From: Actinomycetospora endophytica
GTDB taxonomy: Bacteria > Actinomycetota > Actinomycetes > Mycobacteriales > Pseudonocardiaceae
Direction of reading: 5' to 3'
Assembly: GCF_021026375.1 (NCBI RefSeq)
Contig: NZ_JAJNDB010000011.1
Span: forward strand, 62,001-126,000
DNA length: 64,000 nt
The notes under the pieces are model-generated. The model saw nothing but the letters and a program-made list of their open reading frames with translations, was not told the origin of the DNA and did no database searches. Below, one piece after another: positions 16,502 to 25,234 of the stretch. A program made the position numbers and the translations under genes. Every line of letters starts with the position of its first letter. The first letter of the stretch is position 1.

Positions 16502-17663
16502 TCCGAGTGAACCGGTTCCTGGCCTGGTCGAGGCTGTCGCCGAACCGGGGCGGCCGGGCACCGGGCAGCGACCACAGCGGTTCCGTGCTCCGGGCGGCGT
16601 CGAGCGCCTGCGGCACCCACCGGGTGAGCCATCCGCTCATGACCTGCTTGTTGTACTCGGCGAACTCCCGGTCCTGGGTCAGCGGCGCGAAGCAGGCCAT
16701 GGTCCACGCCAGGTCACGCTGGGCGAAGTCGTACTCGCCCGCGCCCATCACCGTCGGGGTCACGTAGTCGCCGTTGCCCGCCGCGGCCTGCATCACCAGC
16801 CCCGACCGGAAGAGCTCGCCCACGAGCGGCTCGAACACGATGTTCGTCGCGAAGATCGATTCCCCCCAGTCGTCGTCCACCGCGGTGAGCGCCTCACACA
16901 GCGCCCGGGCGCCCTGCCACTCGGCGTCGGAGTTCCACGCTTCGAGGTGGGCGGTGCCGTCGAAGCCCTCGATCTCCTCGGTGAGGGTGAGGTTGTAGAG
17001 CGCGAGGTCCTGCGCGAAGCGAATCTTGTGCTCGCTGTTCACGGCCATCGCCGTGTTGTGCATGTTCGTCGGGCCGGAACGGTTGCAGGCCGCGAACACG
17101 TACAGGCCGAGGATGTGCTCGATGTGCATCCAGGCGCCGACGTTGCGCTCGACGAAACGCACCCAGTTCTCGGTCCAGCCGTCGAAGGCCTCGTTCTGCC
17201 GGGCGTTCTCGATGTTCTGGTTCAGCTGCCGCACGACGTTGGCGTTATACCGGTACATCGTGAGTTCCCACTCCTCGTTGGGATCACGGAACTCGTGCCA
17301 GCCGTGGGCCGGCCAGTTCTGTACCGGCTTGCCGCCGGACCCGGGGCCACGCACGGGCTCGGGGTCGTCGACGCCCCAGGCCTTGAGCTTGGTCCAGGTC
17401 AGCGGGTAGCCGTTCGAGCCGTCGGCGAAGCCGTAGATCCAGCCCTGGGTCAGGTAGTGGCGGGGGTCCGGCTGGACCTCGACGGTGACGTCCTCGTAGT
17501 GGGTCTGCTTGCGCTTCGCGGGCTTGAAGTAGTTGTAGCGGCGGGCCCCCGGACCGGAGTCGGGGAACTCCTTCGCCCCGGCCTCGGCGTCGGTGAACAC
17601 CGGCTTCGGAACACTGCGCTCCGACGGGGCGGTGGTGGTCGGTGGACGTTCGGCGGTCGTCAT
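16455..17663 (-). CDS. prmC: Propane-monooxygenase-type hydroxylase beta subunit (orphan)
   Basis: A 402-residue protein of the soluble diiron monooxygenase small hydroxylase subunit family. Segments such as PKPVFTDAEAGAKEFP, YEDVTVEVQPDPRHYLTQGW, FVERNVGAWMHIEH, HKIRFAQDLALYNL and MQAAAGNGDYVTPTVMG match PrmC/MimC. In complete systems it pairs with a diiron-carrying alpha subunit, a reductase and a coupling protein. None of those is in this window; the neighbours are an MFS gene and unrelated small genes. It is full length with a good reading frame, so it may serve a complex encoded elsewhere. Confidence 0.85.
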   Translation of the reverse strand: MTTAERPPTTTAPSERSVPKPVFTDAEAGAKEFPDSGPGARRYNYFKPAKRKQTHYEDVTVEVQPDPRHYLTQGWIYGFADGSNGYPLTWTKLKAWGVDDPEPVRGPGSGGKPVQNWPAHGWHEFRDPNEEWELTMYRYNANVVRQLNQNIENARQNEAFDGWTENWVRFVERNVGAWMHIEHILGLYVFAACNRSGPTNMHNTAMAVNSEHKIRFAQDLALYNLTLTEEIEGFDGTAHLEAWNSDAEWQGARALCEALTAVDDDWGESIFATNIVFEPLVGELFRSGLVMQAAAGNGDYVTPTVMGAGEYDFAQRDLAWTMACFAPLTQDREFAEYNKQVMSGWLTRWVPQALDAARSTEPLWSLPGARPPRFGDSLDQARNRFTRIMSDLGLDAPAELSR

Positions 17664-17766
17664 CGGTGTCCCTTCCTCCGGGCCGGACCCCCCAAGCGGT
17701 CACGCGTACCGCGTCAACGATATGTGCTCAACATCACTCGATGGCTGCACAAGCTGCACGGCCGGG

Positions 17767-18165
17767 TCACGCGTCGAAGCGGACGACCTCGCGGGTCCGG
17801 CGGCGCGGGATCGAGAAGGGGTTGTCCCAGGTCGAGTCGTCGACCCGCCCGACGGGGTGCGAGTCGGTCACCACCAGGTAGGCGTCGCCGGTGTCGAAGA
17901 TCGCCAGCACGGTGGCGGGGTCGGAGACCCGTCGGGAAGGCGCGGACGCCGGTGCCGACGACCGGCGGCGACCGGTCGTGGCCGTCAGGAGCCCGGACAG
18001 GTGCTCCCCGACGACCGCGGTCCACTCCTCGACGCCCTGGGCGAACCGCAGCGACCGGACCCGGTCCGCGGGGCCGACCACCGGAGCCTCGGCGAGATCC
18101 GCGAGCTCGACCCAGCGGGCCTCGGCCTGATCGGGCTCCACGCCGGGCACGAAGAAAGCCGTCAT
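17767..18165 (-). CDS. Conserved hypothetical protein (132 aa)
   Basis: No family recognised. A globular-looking 132-residue protein with a helical first half (EARWVELADLAEAP...), a Ser/Ala/Arg-rich stretch at ~64-80, then beta-strand-like ATVLAIFDTGDAYLVVTDSHPVG and a basic end. The coding pattern is consistent with a real gene. It lies on the same strand as its neighbours but with separate spacing of 36 bp or more. Confidence 0.6.
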   Translation of the reverse strand: MTAFFVPGVEPDQAEARWVELADLAEAPVVGPADRVRSLRFAQGVEEWTAVVGEHLSGLLTATTGRRRSSAPASAPSRRVSDPATVLAIFDTGDAYLVVTDSHPVGRVDDSTWDNPFSIPRRRTREVVRFDA

Positions 18166-18201
18166 CGCCTCACGGTAGTGCGAGCCGACCCGGGTGGGTG
18201 G

Positions 18202-18804
18202 CTACCGCGGCTCCGCGACGATCTGGGGCCGTGGCCAGGGCCCACGACAGGACAGGTCGTCGTGCCGCAGCTGCGCGAGGCGTTCGTCGAGCCAGCGCGG
18301 TCCGACGACCTCGAGAGCCGACCACGCGGTCGGTCCCCATGCCAGCCCGGCGAGGTCGGTGGTGGCGGCCGCGAGCCGGTCGCGGTGCTGCGGGAACAGT
18401 CTCGAGTCGGCCAGCGCCGTCAACGTCCCGGGCTCCACCGGGGTCTCTCCGTCGTCGGGAGACGTCCGGCACGTCGCGCCGACGTAGGCGTGCACGTGGG
18501 GGCGCAGGCCGTTCACCCGTGGCACGCGTTCCTCGACGATGTGGGTGATCCGGAGCCGGACGTCGGCCTCGGAACCCGTGAGCTCGCCGACCCCGGCCTG
18601 GATGGCACGGGCGGTCTCACGCGCCTGCTCGATGTGGATCTTCCGCAGCACGGCCAGCTCGGCGGCGCGTCCCGTCGATTCGAGCATCGTCATGTAGACG
18701 GCGAGCGACAACGGCATCGAGACGGTGACGTCGACGGCGTCGTCCGGCGGGAAGCCGGTGACCAGGTCGAACAGCGGGGCGGGATCGAGCCGAGGGCCGG
18801 ACAT
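18202..18804 (-). CDS. Hypothetical protein (200 aa)
   Basis: No family recognised with confidence. The protein is mostly helical, with LLFDLVTG-like N-terminus, a long amphipathic helix around AVLRKIHIEQARETARAIQ, and a PHVHAYVG segment with a His-x-His pair near residue 125. I start it at ATG 18804 (MSGPRLDPAP); ATG 18822 is an alternative. No neighbouring gene suggests a role. Confidence 0.55.
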   Translation of the reverse strand: MSGPRLDPAPLFDLVTGFPPDDAVDVTVSMPLSLAVYMTMLESTGRAAELAVLRKIHIEQARETARAIQAGVGELTGSEADVRLRITHIVEERVPRVNGLRPHVHAYVGATCRTSPDDGETPVEPGTLTALADSRLFPQHRDRLAAATTDLAGLAWGPTAWSALEVVGPRWLDERLAQLRHDDLSCRGPWPRPQIVAEPR

Positions 18805-18910
18805 CGACGCCACCGCAACCACCCCCTGGCGCCTCTCCCCGGCGCGAATGCCCAGCGTACGGCGACCGGCACGGGCCCGCTGGTTCAGCGGGGAGGACGC
18901 CCGGCGCGGC

Positions 18911-19885
18911 TCAGGTCCCGGCGAGGTCGCGGGCCGGTCGGCGGGCCGCCGATGCCGCGACGAGTGCTGCGCCCAGGCCGAGGGCGACGGTGATGAGGGC
19001 GCCCCCGTACCCGTCCTCGAGGGCGGCGAGATCGAGGAGCCCGGACACGACCGCGACGACGGCGAGCACCGTGATCCCGGCCGCGAGCGGGCCGCGGCGC
19101 CGCGTGACCGCCAAAGTGACCGCGGCGAGGAGCAGGAACGCCGCCTCCGGGGCGAAGTCCTGTCGGACGACGAGCGCCAGTGGGGTGACCGCCGCCAGCA
19201 CGACGACTGCGCCCGCGAGCAGCGACCACGGCCGCGCCACGGTGGGCAGAGGCGTGGCGCGGGGGTAGCCGAGCAGGAGCAGCGCGACCGTGCTCAGCTC
19301 GATCAGCGAGCTCGCGAGCGAGATGAGCGCGAACGAGCCGTCCCCCTCGACGACGATGCTGACGGCGCCGACCACGGACGGCGTGCAGGCAGCGGCCGCG
19401 AGCAGGAGCGTGGACCGTCGCCGCTGGGAGGTCAGGGCGGTCCAGGCCGGCAACCAGCAGAGCCGCAGGACCAACGAGAGGGTGGCCCACCAGCCACCCG
19501 CGCCGAGCGGGTGCAGGAGCGAGTCGGTGACCACCGCGGCCTCCGGTGGCCCGACGAGGGTCGCCACCACCTGCCAGAGCACGGTGGTCGCGGCGCCGGC
19601 GGCGTTGAGCAGCACGGCGATGCCGGCGGCGGCGCGGATCGTGTCGCCGACCGCACGTGGTCCGGACGGGGCGGCGTGCCCGCCCACCCGGGTGCGTACC
19701 GCGAGCCCGGCCACCGCCGCGGTCTCGCTCCACCCGGGCCAGCCGTACTCGGCGTCGAGGTCCGCGCTGTCCCGGTCGGCGCGGCACTCCAGGAAGACGT
19801 CGACCATCTCCCGCTCGCGCTCGGCGCGGTACCACGCGGGCAGGACGCGCAGCAGGCGGCGGTAGCGCTGCTCGAGGCGGGTCAT
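18911..19885 (-). CDS. Multi-pass membrane protein paired with PadR regulator
   Basis: A 324-residue protein: a soluble N-terminus with RYRRLLRVLPAWYRAEREREMVDVFLE, typical of the membrane partners of PadR regulators, then about eight to nine hydrophobic segments. Its start overlaps the PadR stop by 4 bp. Proteins of this arrangement are common in actinobacteria as PadR-controlled stress or permease-like membrane proteins without assigned substrate. Confidence 0.7.
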   Translation of the reverse strand: MTRLEQRYRRLLRVLPAWYRAEREREMVDVFLECRADRDSADLDAEYGWPGWSETAAVAGLAVRTRVGGHAAPSGPRAVGDTIRAAAGIAVLLNAAGAATTVLWQVVATLVGPPEAAVVTDSLLHPLGAGGWWATLSLVLRLCWLPAWTALTSQRRRSTLLLAAAACTPSVVGAVSIVVEGDGSFALISLASSLIELSTVALLLLGYPRATPLPTVARPWSLLAGAVVVLAAVTPLALVVRQDFAPEAAFLLLAAVTLAVTRRRGPLAAGITVLAVVAVVSGLLDLAALEDGYGGALITVALGLGAALVAASAARRPARDLAGT

Positions 19886-20235
19886 GCGGTGCTCCCTCCG
19901 GTCTCCGGGCGGGGTCGTCGTGCGCGGACGCGGTCCAGGGCGACGCGGGCCGAGGCCTCGCGTCGCGAGCCCTCGGTGACCAGCTCGGACAGCCCGGCGT
20001 CGGTGATCCGGTAGTAGCGACGGAGCCGGCCCTGGTGGATCTCCTCGCGGTCGGGCTCGATGAGGCCGTCGGCGACCAGCCGGTCCAGCGCCCCGTAGAG
20101 CGTCCCCACCCGCAGTCGGACCTGCCCCTCGGAGAGCTCCTCGGCCGCGCGGACGATGCCGTAGCCGTGCATCGGCTCGTCCGCGAGCGCGGTCAGCACC
20201 AGGAACGTCTGCTCGGACATCGATCGTCGTGCCAC
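19882..20235 (-). CDS. PadR-family transcriptional regulator
   Basis: A 117-residue winged-helix repressor: SEQTFLVLTALADEPMHGYGI (helix 1-2), LRVGTLYGALDRLVADGLIE (recognition helix and wing start), GRLRRYYRITDAGLSEL (wing) and a short C-terminal dimerisation helix. It is coupled to the downstream membrane protein by a 4-bp overlap. A perfect 12-bp palindrome at 20240-20251, immediately before its start, is a plausible autoregulatory operator. Confidence 0.9.
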   Translation of the reverse strand: MARRSMSEQTFLVLTALADEPMHGYGIVRAAEELSEGQVRLRVGTLYGALDRLVADGLIEPDREEIHQGRLRRYYRITDAGLSELVTEGSRREASARVALDRVRARRPRPETGGSTA

Positions 20236-20239
20236 ACCC

Positions 20240-20251
20240 CGATATATATCG
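20240..20251. promoter_or_regulatory. Palindromic PadR operator candidate
   Basis: CGATATATATCG is a perfect 12-bp palindrome only 4 bp upstream of the PadR start. The all-AT core stands out sharply against the GC-rich context. Operator function is inferred. Confidence 0.55.
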
Positions 20252-20399
20252 CAGAACGATGCATCATGTCGACCATGGTGTGGCCATCGGCGCGAGCTCC
20301 CGGAAGTCGCGGGCAGGCCATGTCGAACGGGGCCCGGCCCGTTCGTGGGTTGGGTGAGAGACCGGCAACGGGTCGGTCGCCCATCCCGCGGAGGACACC

Positions 20400-21005
20400 A
20401 TGACCGCCACCTACACCTTCGACGTCTTCTCCAGCCTCGACGGTTACGGCTCCTACGGGGGCGACGGCGACTGGGGCGGCTACTGGGGCAAGCAGGGCCC
20501 CGAACTCCTCGAGCACCGCCTGCGCTCGTTCGACGCCGAGCACCGGATGGTCTTCGGGGCGACCACGTTCCGGCAGTTCGTCGAGATGCTGGCCTCGAGC
20601 TCCGAGGGCGACGACGTGCGCGACCCCTGGGTGACCCGGATGCGGGCCATGCCGGCGACGGTGGTGTCCTCGACGCTGGACGGGCCCCTCGACTGGCCGG
20701 ACGCGACCGTCGCGCAGGGCGACGCCGTCGACGTCGTCGGCCGGCTCAAGCAGGAGTCCGACGTGCCGCTGCGCTCGCACGGCAGCCTGTCGCTGAACTG
20801 GGCGCTCATGGCGGCCGGTCTGGTCGACCGCGTCCAGGTGACGATCTTCCCGGTGATCACGGGGAGGACCGGCACCGTCCCGGTCCTCGGCGGTGCCGCC
20901 GACTTCGACCTCGAGCTGCTGGAGCACCGCACCCTCGACGGCGACATCCAGGAGCTGATCTATCGGCCCACCCTGCACGTCAGTGGAACAGGGACGGGGG
21001 CCTGA
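20400..21005 (+). CDS. Dihydrofolate-reductase-like (RibD C-terminal) family protein
   Basis: A 201-residue protein with the RibD-C/DHFR-like fold: YTFDVFSSLDGYG at the N-terminus, MVFGATTFRQFVEML near 55, LRSHGSLSLNWALMAAGLVD near 125 and VTIFPVITG near 150. Actinobacteria carry many such NADPH-binding paralogues of unknown substrate. ATG 20400 follows GGAGGACACC. It is divergent from the PadR gene. Confidence 0.82.
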   Translation: MTATYTFDVFSSLDGYGSYGGDGDWGGYWGKQGPELLEHRLRSFDAEHRMVFGATTFRQFVEMLASSSEGDDVRDPWVTRMRAMPATVVSSTLDGPLDWPDATVAQGDAVDVVGRLKQESDVPLRSHGSLSLNWALMAAGLVDRVQVTIFPVITGRTGTVPVLGGAADFDLELLEHRTLDGDIQELIYRPTLHVSGTGTGA

Positions 21006-21023
21006 CCGGGAGAGCGACGGTCC

Positions 21024-21521
21024 TCATGCCCGCACGACGACGGTGCCCGCCGCATGGTCGCCGACCCGCTGGCGCCGGCGGGAGCAGAGCATGACGATCA
21101 GGCCGAGCAGGCCCGCCATGAACGTGTCCACGACGAGCAGCAGCGCCCGGCCGAGGTACTGCCCGGTCGACGGGACTCCGCCGTCCACGCGACGGATCCG
21201 CAGGCCGAGCAGGCGCATGCCCAGGGTGCGACCGTCGCGGGACGGGACGGCGACGAAGGCGATCAGCCAGACCGCGACCGTGGCGATCACGGCGATCAGG
21301 GACGGCCAACCGCCGCCGTGGGCGACGAGCCGCGGGGTCTCGGCGAACCCGCCGTGGAGCTGTTCGAATCCCGCGCCGGGCGCGACGGCGTCCCCGACCA
21401 GGCCGATGACGGCCAGGACCAGACCGGCGAGGAAGAGGTCCAGCGGGTACTGGACGATGCGCCGGACGCTGACCCGCGTGGCGCCGAGCTCGAGGACCGC
21501 CCCGCTGCTGGTGTCGACCAT
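21024..21521 (-). CDS. RDD-family membrane protein
   Basis: A 165-residue protein with three hydrophobic segments (~28-48, ~75-95, ~128-145). The RDD signature is partly visible as RRIVQYPLDLFLAG near the start and GRTLGMRLLGLRIRRVDG in the middle loop; the C-terminal RRRQRVGDHAAGTVVV is typical of the family. Function in RDD proteins ranges from transport to unknown. Confidence 0.85.
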   Translation of the reverse strand: MVDTSSGAVLELGATRVSVRRIVQYPLDLFLAGLVLAVIGLVGDAVAPGAGFEQLHGGFAETPRLVAHGGGWPSLIAVIATVAVWLIAFVAVPSRDGRTLGMRLLGLRIRRVDGGVPSTGQYLGRALLLVVDTFMAGLLGLIVMLCSRRRQRVGDHAAGTVVVRA

Positions 21522-21615
21522 GGGAGCAGCGTGCCCGTTTCCTCACGGTCGCGGCCGGGCCCGATGTACCGAGATCGGGGGAATCCGCCTCGATCGACCG
21601 GCCCGGGCGTCGACG

Positions 21616-21644
21616 TTGACGGTGTGAGACGTGCGCCCTATGTT
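21616..21644 (+). promoter_or_regulatory. Sigma-A-like promoter
   Basis: TTGACG (21616-21621) and TATGTT (21639-21644) are separated by exactly 17 bp and lie 43 bp upstream of the GTG start at 21687. This is the best housekeeping-type promoter match I found in the window. Confidence 0.55.
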
Positions 21645-21686
21645 CTGACACTCCAAAGCTCATAAATCGAGGATCCAGGAGCACTC

Positions 21687-22433
21687 GTGTACGACCCGGG
21701 GCTGATCCTCGCCGCCATCGACGACCACACCGTCGTCATCCTGCTGCTGTTCGGGGCCGCCCAGATCCTGCAGGACGTCGCCATGGTCACCGCCGTCCTG
21801 ATGACACGTCGCGAGGGCTGGATCTCCATCCCGCTGCCGTGCACGTTCCTCTGGCTCGCGCACGATCTCGGCGTCGTCGTGCGCTTCGACCTCTGGTTCG
21901 GCACCTACGACCACTGGTTCCTGAAGCTGTTCTGGGTCGGCCTCGTGGTGGCGTTCCTCTTGGAGCTGGTCTTCCTGGCGCAGGCCTCACGGGTGGGGCG
22001 CAAGGAGTACCTGCCGGGCGGGACCCAGGCGCAGTGGAACGCCTTGCTGGTGGGCGGCGCGGTGATGGTCGTGCTCGCGTGGGAGTACCAGAAGACGATC
22101 TGGGACGACCCGCTCTACCAGGCGCTCGCGGCGACGACGCTGTACGTCATCCCCCTGTTCGCCGTCCCGCTCGTGCTGCGTCGGCGCTCCGCGGTCGCGC
22201 AGTCCCCGGTGATCTACGGGTCGTTCGCGCTCATGATCCCGCTGTGGTGGGCCGCGACCGCCGGCTTCTACGGGCAGGGCTTCCGGTCGTGGCAGTACCT
22301 GGTGACCGGTGTGGTGGCTTTCGTGGCGCTGGCCGGACTGACGATCTGGGTCCGCCGTCTGCGCGCGGCCGGCCGGCACGGGGATCCCCAGCTCCCCGAT
22401 CGGACTCTCGTCGCCGCTGATCAGCGGGCGTAG
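21687..22433 (+). CDS. Seven-helix membrane protein of unknown function
   Basis: A 248-residue integral membrane protein with about seven hydrophobic segments, rich in Trp and with charged residues inside helices (HDLGVVVRFDLWFG near 60, DHWFLKLFW near 77). GTG 21687 is preceded by AGGAG and a good promoter. The layout loosely resembles small membrane-bound terpene-cyclase-like proteins, but I see no diagnostic motif and do not assign it. Its end overlaps the convergent DUF2277 gene by 13 bp. Confidence 0.65.
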   Translation: MYDPGLILAAIDDHTVVILLLFGAAQILQDVAMVTAVLMTRREGWISIPLPCTFLWLAHDLGVVVRFDLWFGTYDHWFLKLFWVGLVVAFLLELVFLAQASRVGRKEYLPGGTQAQWNALLVGGAVMVVLAWEYQKTIWDDPLYQALAATTLYVIPLFAVPLVLRRRSAVAQSPVIYGSFALMIPLWWAATAGFYGQGFRSWQYLVTGVVAFVALAGLTIWVRRLRAAGRHGDPQLPDRTLVAADQRA

Positions 22434-22690
22434 CGCTCCCGGGCCCGCTCCCGCGCCTTGTTCGCCTCGACCTCGCGGTCCTTCGGCGGAGCGGTGGTGA
22501 CCAGCTCGTCGAGCAACGTGCGGGTGCTCGTCGTGATCTCGGCGACGGCCCGGGCGAAGGCGTCCTCGTTGGCCTTCGAGGGGCGCGCCGCTCCGCTGAT
22601 CTTGCGCACGAACTGCAGGGCGGCCTCGTGCACCTCGTCCTCGGTGGCCGGAGGCTCGAAGTTGTGCAGGACCCGGATGTTGCGGCACAT
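22421..22690 (-). CDS. DUF2277 family protein
   Basis: An 89-residue protein starting MCRNIRVLHNFEPPATEDEV, the conserved N-terminus of DUF2277, with YVRKISG-like LQFVRKISG and SKANEDAFARAVAEI further on. The family is widespread in actinobacteria and of unknown function. It is divergent from the phosphoribosyltransferase-StiP gene with about 80 bp between starts. Confidence 0.88.
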   Translation of the reverse strand: MCRNIRVLHNFEPPATEDEVHEAALQFVRKISGAARPSKANEDAFARAVAEITTSTRTLLDELVTTAPPKDREVEANKARERARERYAR

Positions 22691-22771
22691 CCTGCGATCG
22701 TGCCGCACCGAGCACGGGCCGGGTAGCCGCTCGAACCGAGCGCGCCGAGGGGTGGTCAACAGCCGTGGCGT

Positions 22772-25234
22772 GTGGCAGGAACAAGAACTGTGGGTGACGA
22801 GCCGTGGCTGGGCGTAGGCGTGCGTGACGCGCTCGGGCTCGTCGTCGGACCCGACCAGGAGGCTGAGCCGCTCTGCGCGATGGTCGGTCTGGCCCTGCGT
22901 CGCAACCCGAGGCGGGCTCACCTGCCCGTGTCGCTGGTGCTGGGCAAGCTCGTCCCCGTCGAGCCGGACCGGGTCCGTGCGGTGGCCGACCGCCTCGCTC
23001 GACGGGTGCGGGACCGTCTCGACTCCTCGTCGAGCGCGTCGAGCAGCCCCGTCGTCGTCGGGTACGCCGAGAACGCCACGGGGCTGTGCCATCTCGTCGC
23101 GGACGCGCTGGACGCCGACTACGTGGTGCACACGACGCGCCGGACCGTGGCCGGCGCCGCGGTTCTCGCGACCTTCGACGAGGTGCACAGCCACGCCCCG
23201 CACCACTTCCTCGTCCCCGACGACCCCGGTCGCTGGACTCCCGATCGGCCGTTGGTCCTGGTCGACGACGAGCTCTCGACGGGGCGCACCGTGGCGGCCA
23301 CGGTGCGCTCGCTGCATCACCGACTGCCCCGTCACCGCTATGTCGTGGCGACGCTGGCCGATCTCCGCGATCAGGACGACACCGAGATTCCCCGTGTTGC
23401 CCGCGAACTGGGGGTGTGCATCGACGTCGTCGCCCTCACGCGGGCGACGCTGACCTCGCCGGCGGCCGTCCTCGAGCGGGCCGCCCGTGAGCTCGCGGAC
23501 GGGCCCGACGCGGTTGCCCGGCCGAGCGGCGGTCGTCGGCACGGGGATGTCACCAGCGTCCGGCTACGTCTCGGCGACGCGGCGGAGAGTGCGAGACACG
23601 GCCTCGATCGCGCCGGACGGGCCCTCGTGGACCGCGCCGTCCCGTCCGCGGCGACGGCGTTGTGCGAAGCCCTGCCACCAGAGCCGGGACGGGTGTTGGT
23701 GCTGGGCTGCGAAGAGCTCCACTATCTCCCGGTCCGGCTCGGCGAAGCCCTTGCGGCCCGTGGCCTGGACGTCCGGGTGGGCGCCACGAGCCGCTCCCCG
23801 GTGGTTGCCCGGGACCTGCCCGGCTATCCCGTGCGTTCGGGGCTGGGCTTCGCCGCACACGACACCGCGACCGGCGCGGCGGCGGAGCGGTTCGTCTACA
23901 ACCTCGGGGCGCCCGGCGCGGGGTTCTACGACACCGTGGTGCTGATCATCGACTCGGCCGCGGACACCGCGAGCCTCCGCGATGCCGACGGGCTCCTGGC
24001 CCGGCTGAGCACCGTCGCCGGACGGACGCTCGTGGCCGTCGCGCCCTGCCGCGAACCCAGACCGGTACGCGCCGCACACCCGGACGCGGCCGGTGCGCCG
24101 GTGCGCCGCGGCCCGGAATTCGGCAGCTTCGCGCCCGACGAGGTGGGCTGGTTGCTCAGTGACGTCTCCCAGCACCCACTGGAGACCCCGACCGCGGCGC
24201 GGGAGGCGGCCCTCGGCCGGGGAGCCATCCACTACTCGGACAGCCTTCCCGAGGAACGACCGCCGAGTCCGGACTACGCCGAGCTGGTCGAACGGACCCT
24301 CGAACGGACGGCGGCCGCGACCGCGGCAGCGGTGGGTCTGCTCGCCGACCGGCTGCTCGCCCGTCACGACGGGGCGCCGGTCCTGGTGTCGCTGGCGCGG
24401 GCGGGCACCCCCGTCGGGGCGCTGGTCCGCCGCTGGGCCCGCACCGTGCGCGGCGTGGTCCTGCCGCACTACGCCATCAGCGTCGTGCGCGGGCGCGGAC
24501 TGGACCGGGCGGCGCTCGAGGCGTTGACCGCAGCGCACGACCCCGCCTCGTTGGCTTTCGTGGACGGGTGGACCGGATCGGGCGGGATCCTCCGCGAGGT
24601 GAGCGCGGACCTCGTGCGCCATGCGCTCCGGACCGATCGGGCGCTCGACCCGACCGTGGCCGTCCTGGCCGACCCCGCCCACGTCACACCGCTGCACGGG
24701 ACCCGGGAGGACCTCCTCGTGCCGCACGCATGCCTGAACGCCACGGTCTCCGGTCTGGTGTCCCGCACCGTCGCCCGCGCCGACCTGATCGCGCCGGGCG
24801 CCTACCACGGGGCGAAGTTCTACGCCGAGCTCAGCGGGACCGACCGCACCGCCCGGTTCCTCGACGCGGTCAGCGCGTGGTTCCCGGGGGACCCGACGGC
24901 CCCGGGCGAGGGCCCCGTCGGCGACGAACGGGGCGTCCGCTACCTCGCCGCGTTCGCGCGCTCCTTCGGGCTCGACGGAGAGCAGCGGGTGCGGGCCGGG
25001 TGCGGCGAGACCCTCCGGGCGTTGCTGCGACGTGACCCCGCCGCGGTCTACCTGGCTCCCGACGCCGGTGGCGAGCTGGACCCGGTCCGACAGCTGTGCG
25101 TGGAACGCGACGTCCCGGTCCGGACCCTGCCCGGCCGGCTCGCCGGAATCCCGTCGCCGTACCGCTGCCTCGCTGTCCTCCGTCCTCCCACCTCGCGGCG
25201 CACCCACAGGGCATCGGCGCCCGGACCGCGATGA
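22772..25234 (+). CDS. Phosphoribosyltransferase-TRSP-StiP cysteine-protease-like fusion (Ter-type biosynthetic module)
   Basis: An 820-residue fusion. Residues ~20-230 form a phosphoribosyltransferase with the PRPP loop VLVDDELSTGRTVA (~158-171). Residues ~285-445 are a TRSP domain with ATSRSPVVARDLPGYP (~340) and FVYNLGAPGAGFYD. Residues ~451-735 match StiP, the predicted cysteine protease of Ter stress systems: GSFAPDEVGWLLSDV, HYSDSLPEERPPSPDY, LVSLARAGTPVGAL, FVDGWTGSGGI and NATVSGLVSR. In Ter systems these proteins, with ATP-grasp and HAD partners, are predicted to make a nucleoside-like metabolite. Start GTG 22772, possibly GTG 22790. The stop overlaps the HAD gene start (ATGA). No terC/terD gene is present in the window. 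Confidence 0.85.
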   Translation: MAGTRTVGDEPWLGVGVRDALGLVVGPDQEAEPLCAMVGLALRRNPRRAHLPVSLVLGKLVPVEPDRVRAVADRLARRVRDRLDSSSSASSSPVVVGYAENATGLCHLVADALDADYVVHTTRRTVAGAAVLATFDEVHSHAPHHFLVPDDPGRWTPDRPLVLVDDELSTGRTVAATVRSLHHRLPRHRYVVATLADLRDQDDTEIPRVARELGVCIDVVALTRATLTSPAAVLERAARELADGPDAVARPSGGRRHGDVTSVRLRLGDAAESARHGLDRAGRALVDRAVPSAATALCEALPPEPGRVLVLGCEELHYLPVRLGEALAARGLDVRVGATSRSPVVARDLPGYPVRSGLGFAAHDTATGAAAERFVYNLGAPGAGFYDTVVLIIDSAADTASLRDADGLLARLSTVAGRTLVAVAPCREPRPVRAAHPDAAGAPVRRGPEFGSFAPDEVGWLLSDVSQHPLETPTAAREAALGRGAIHYSDSLPEERPPSPDYAELVERTLERTAAATAAAVGLLADRLLARHDGAPVLVSLARAGTPVGALVRRWARTVRGVVLPHYAISVVRGRGLDRAALEALTAAHDPASLAFVDGWTGSGGILREVSADLVRHALRTDRALDPTVAVLADPAHVTPLHGTREDLLVPHACLNATVSGLVSRTVARADLIAPGAYHGAKFYAELSGTDRTARFLDAVSAWFPGDPTAPGEGPVGDERGVRYLAAFARSFGLDGEQRVRAGCGETLRALLRRDPAAVYLAPDAGGELDPVRQLCVERDVPVRTLPGRLAGIPSPYRCLAVLRPPTSRRTHRASAPGPR

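Noticed and set aside
18202-18804. Relaxase fragment, based on a His-x-His segment
   Set aside because: A single PHVHAY segment is not enough; no other relaxase motif or mobilisation gene is nearby.
21687-22433. Membrane-bound terpene cyclase
   Set aside because: Topology is similar but none of the diagnostic acidic motifs could be identified, so it is left as an unknown membrane protein.
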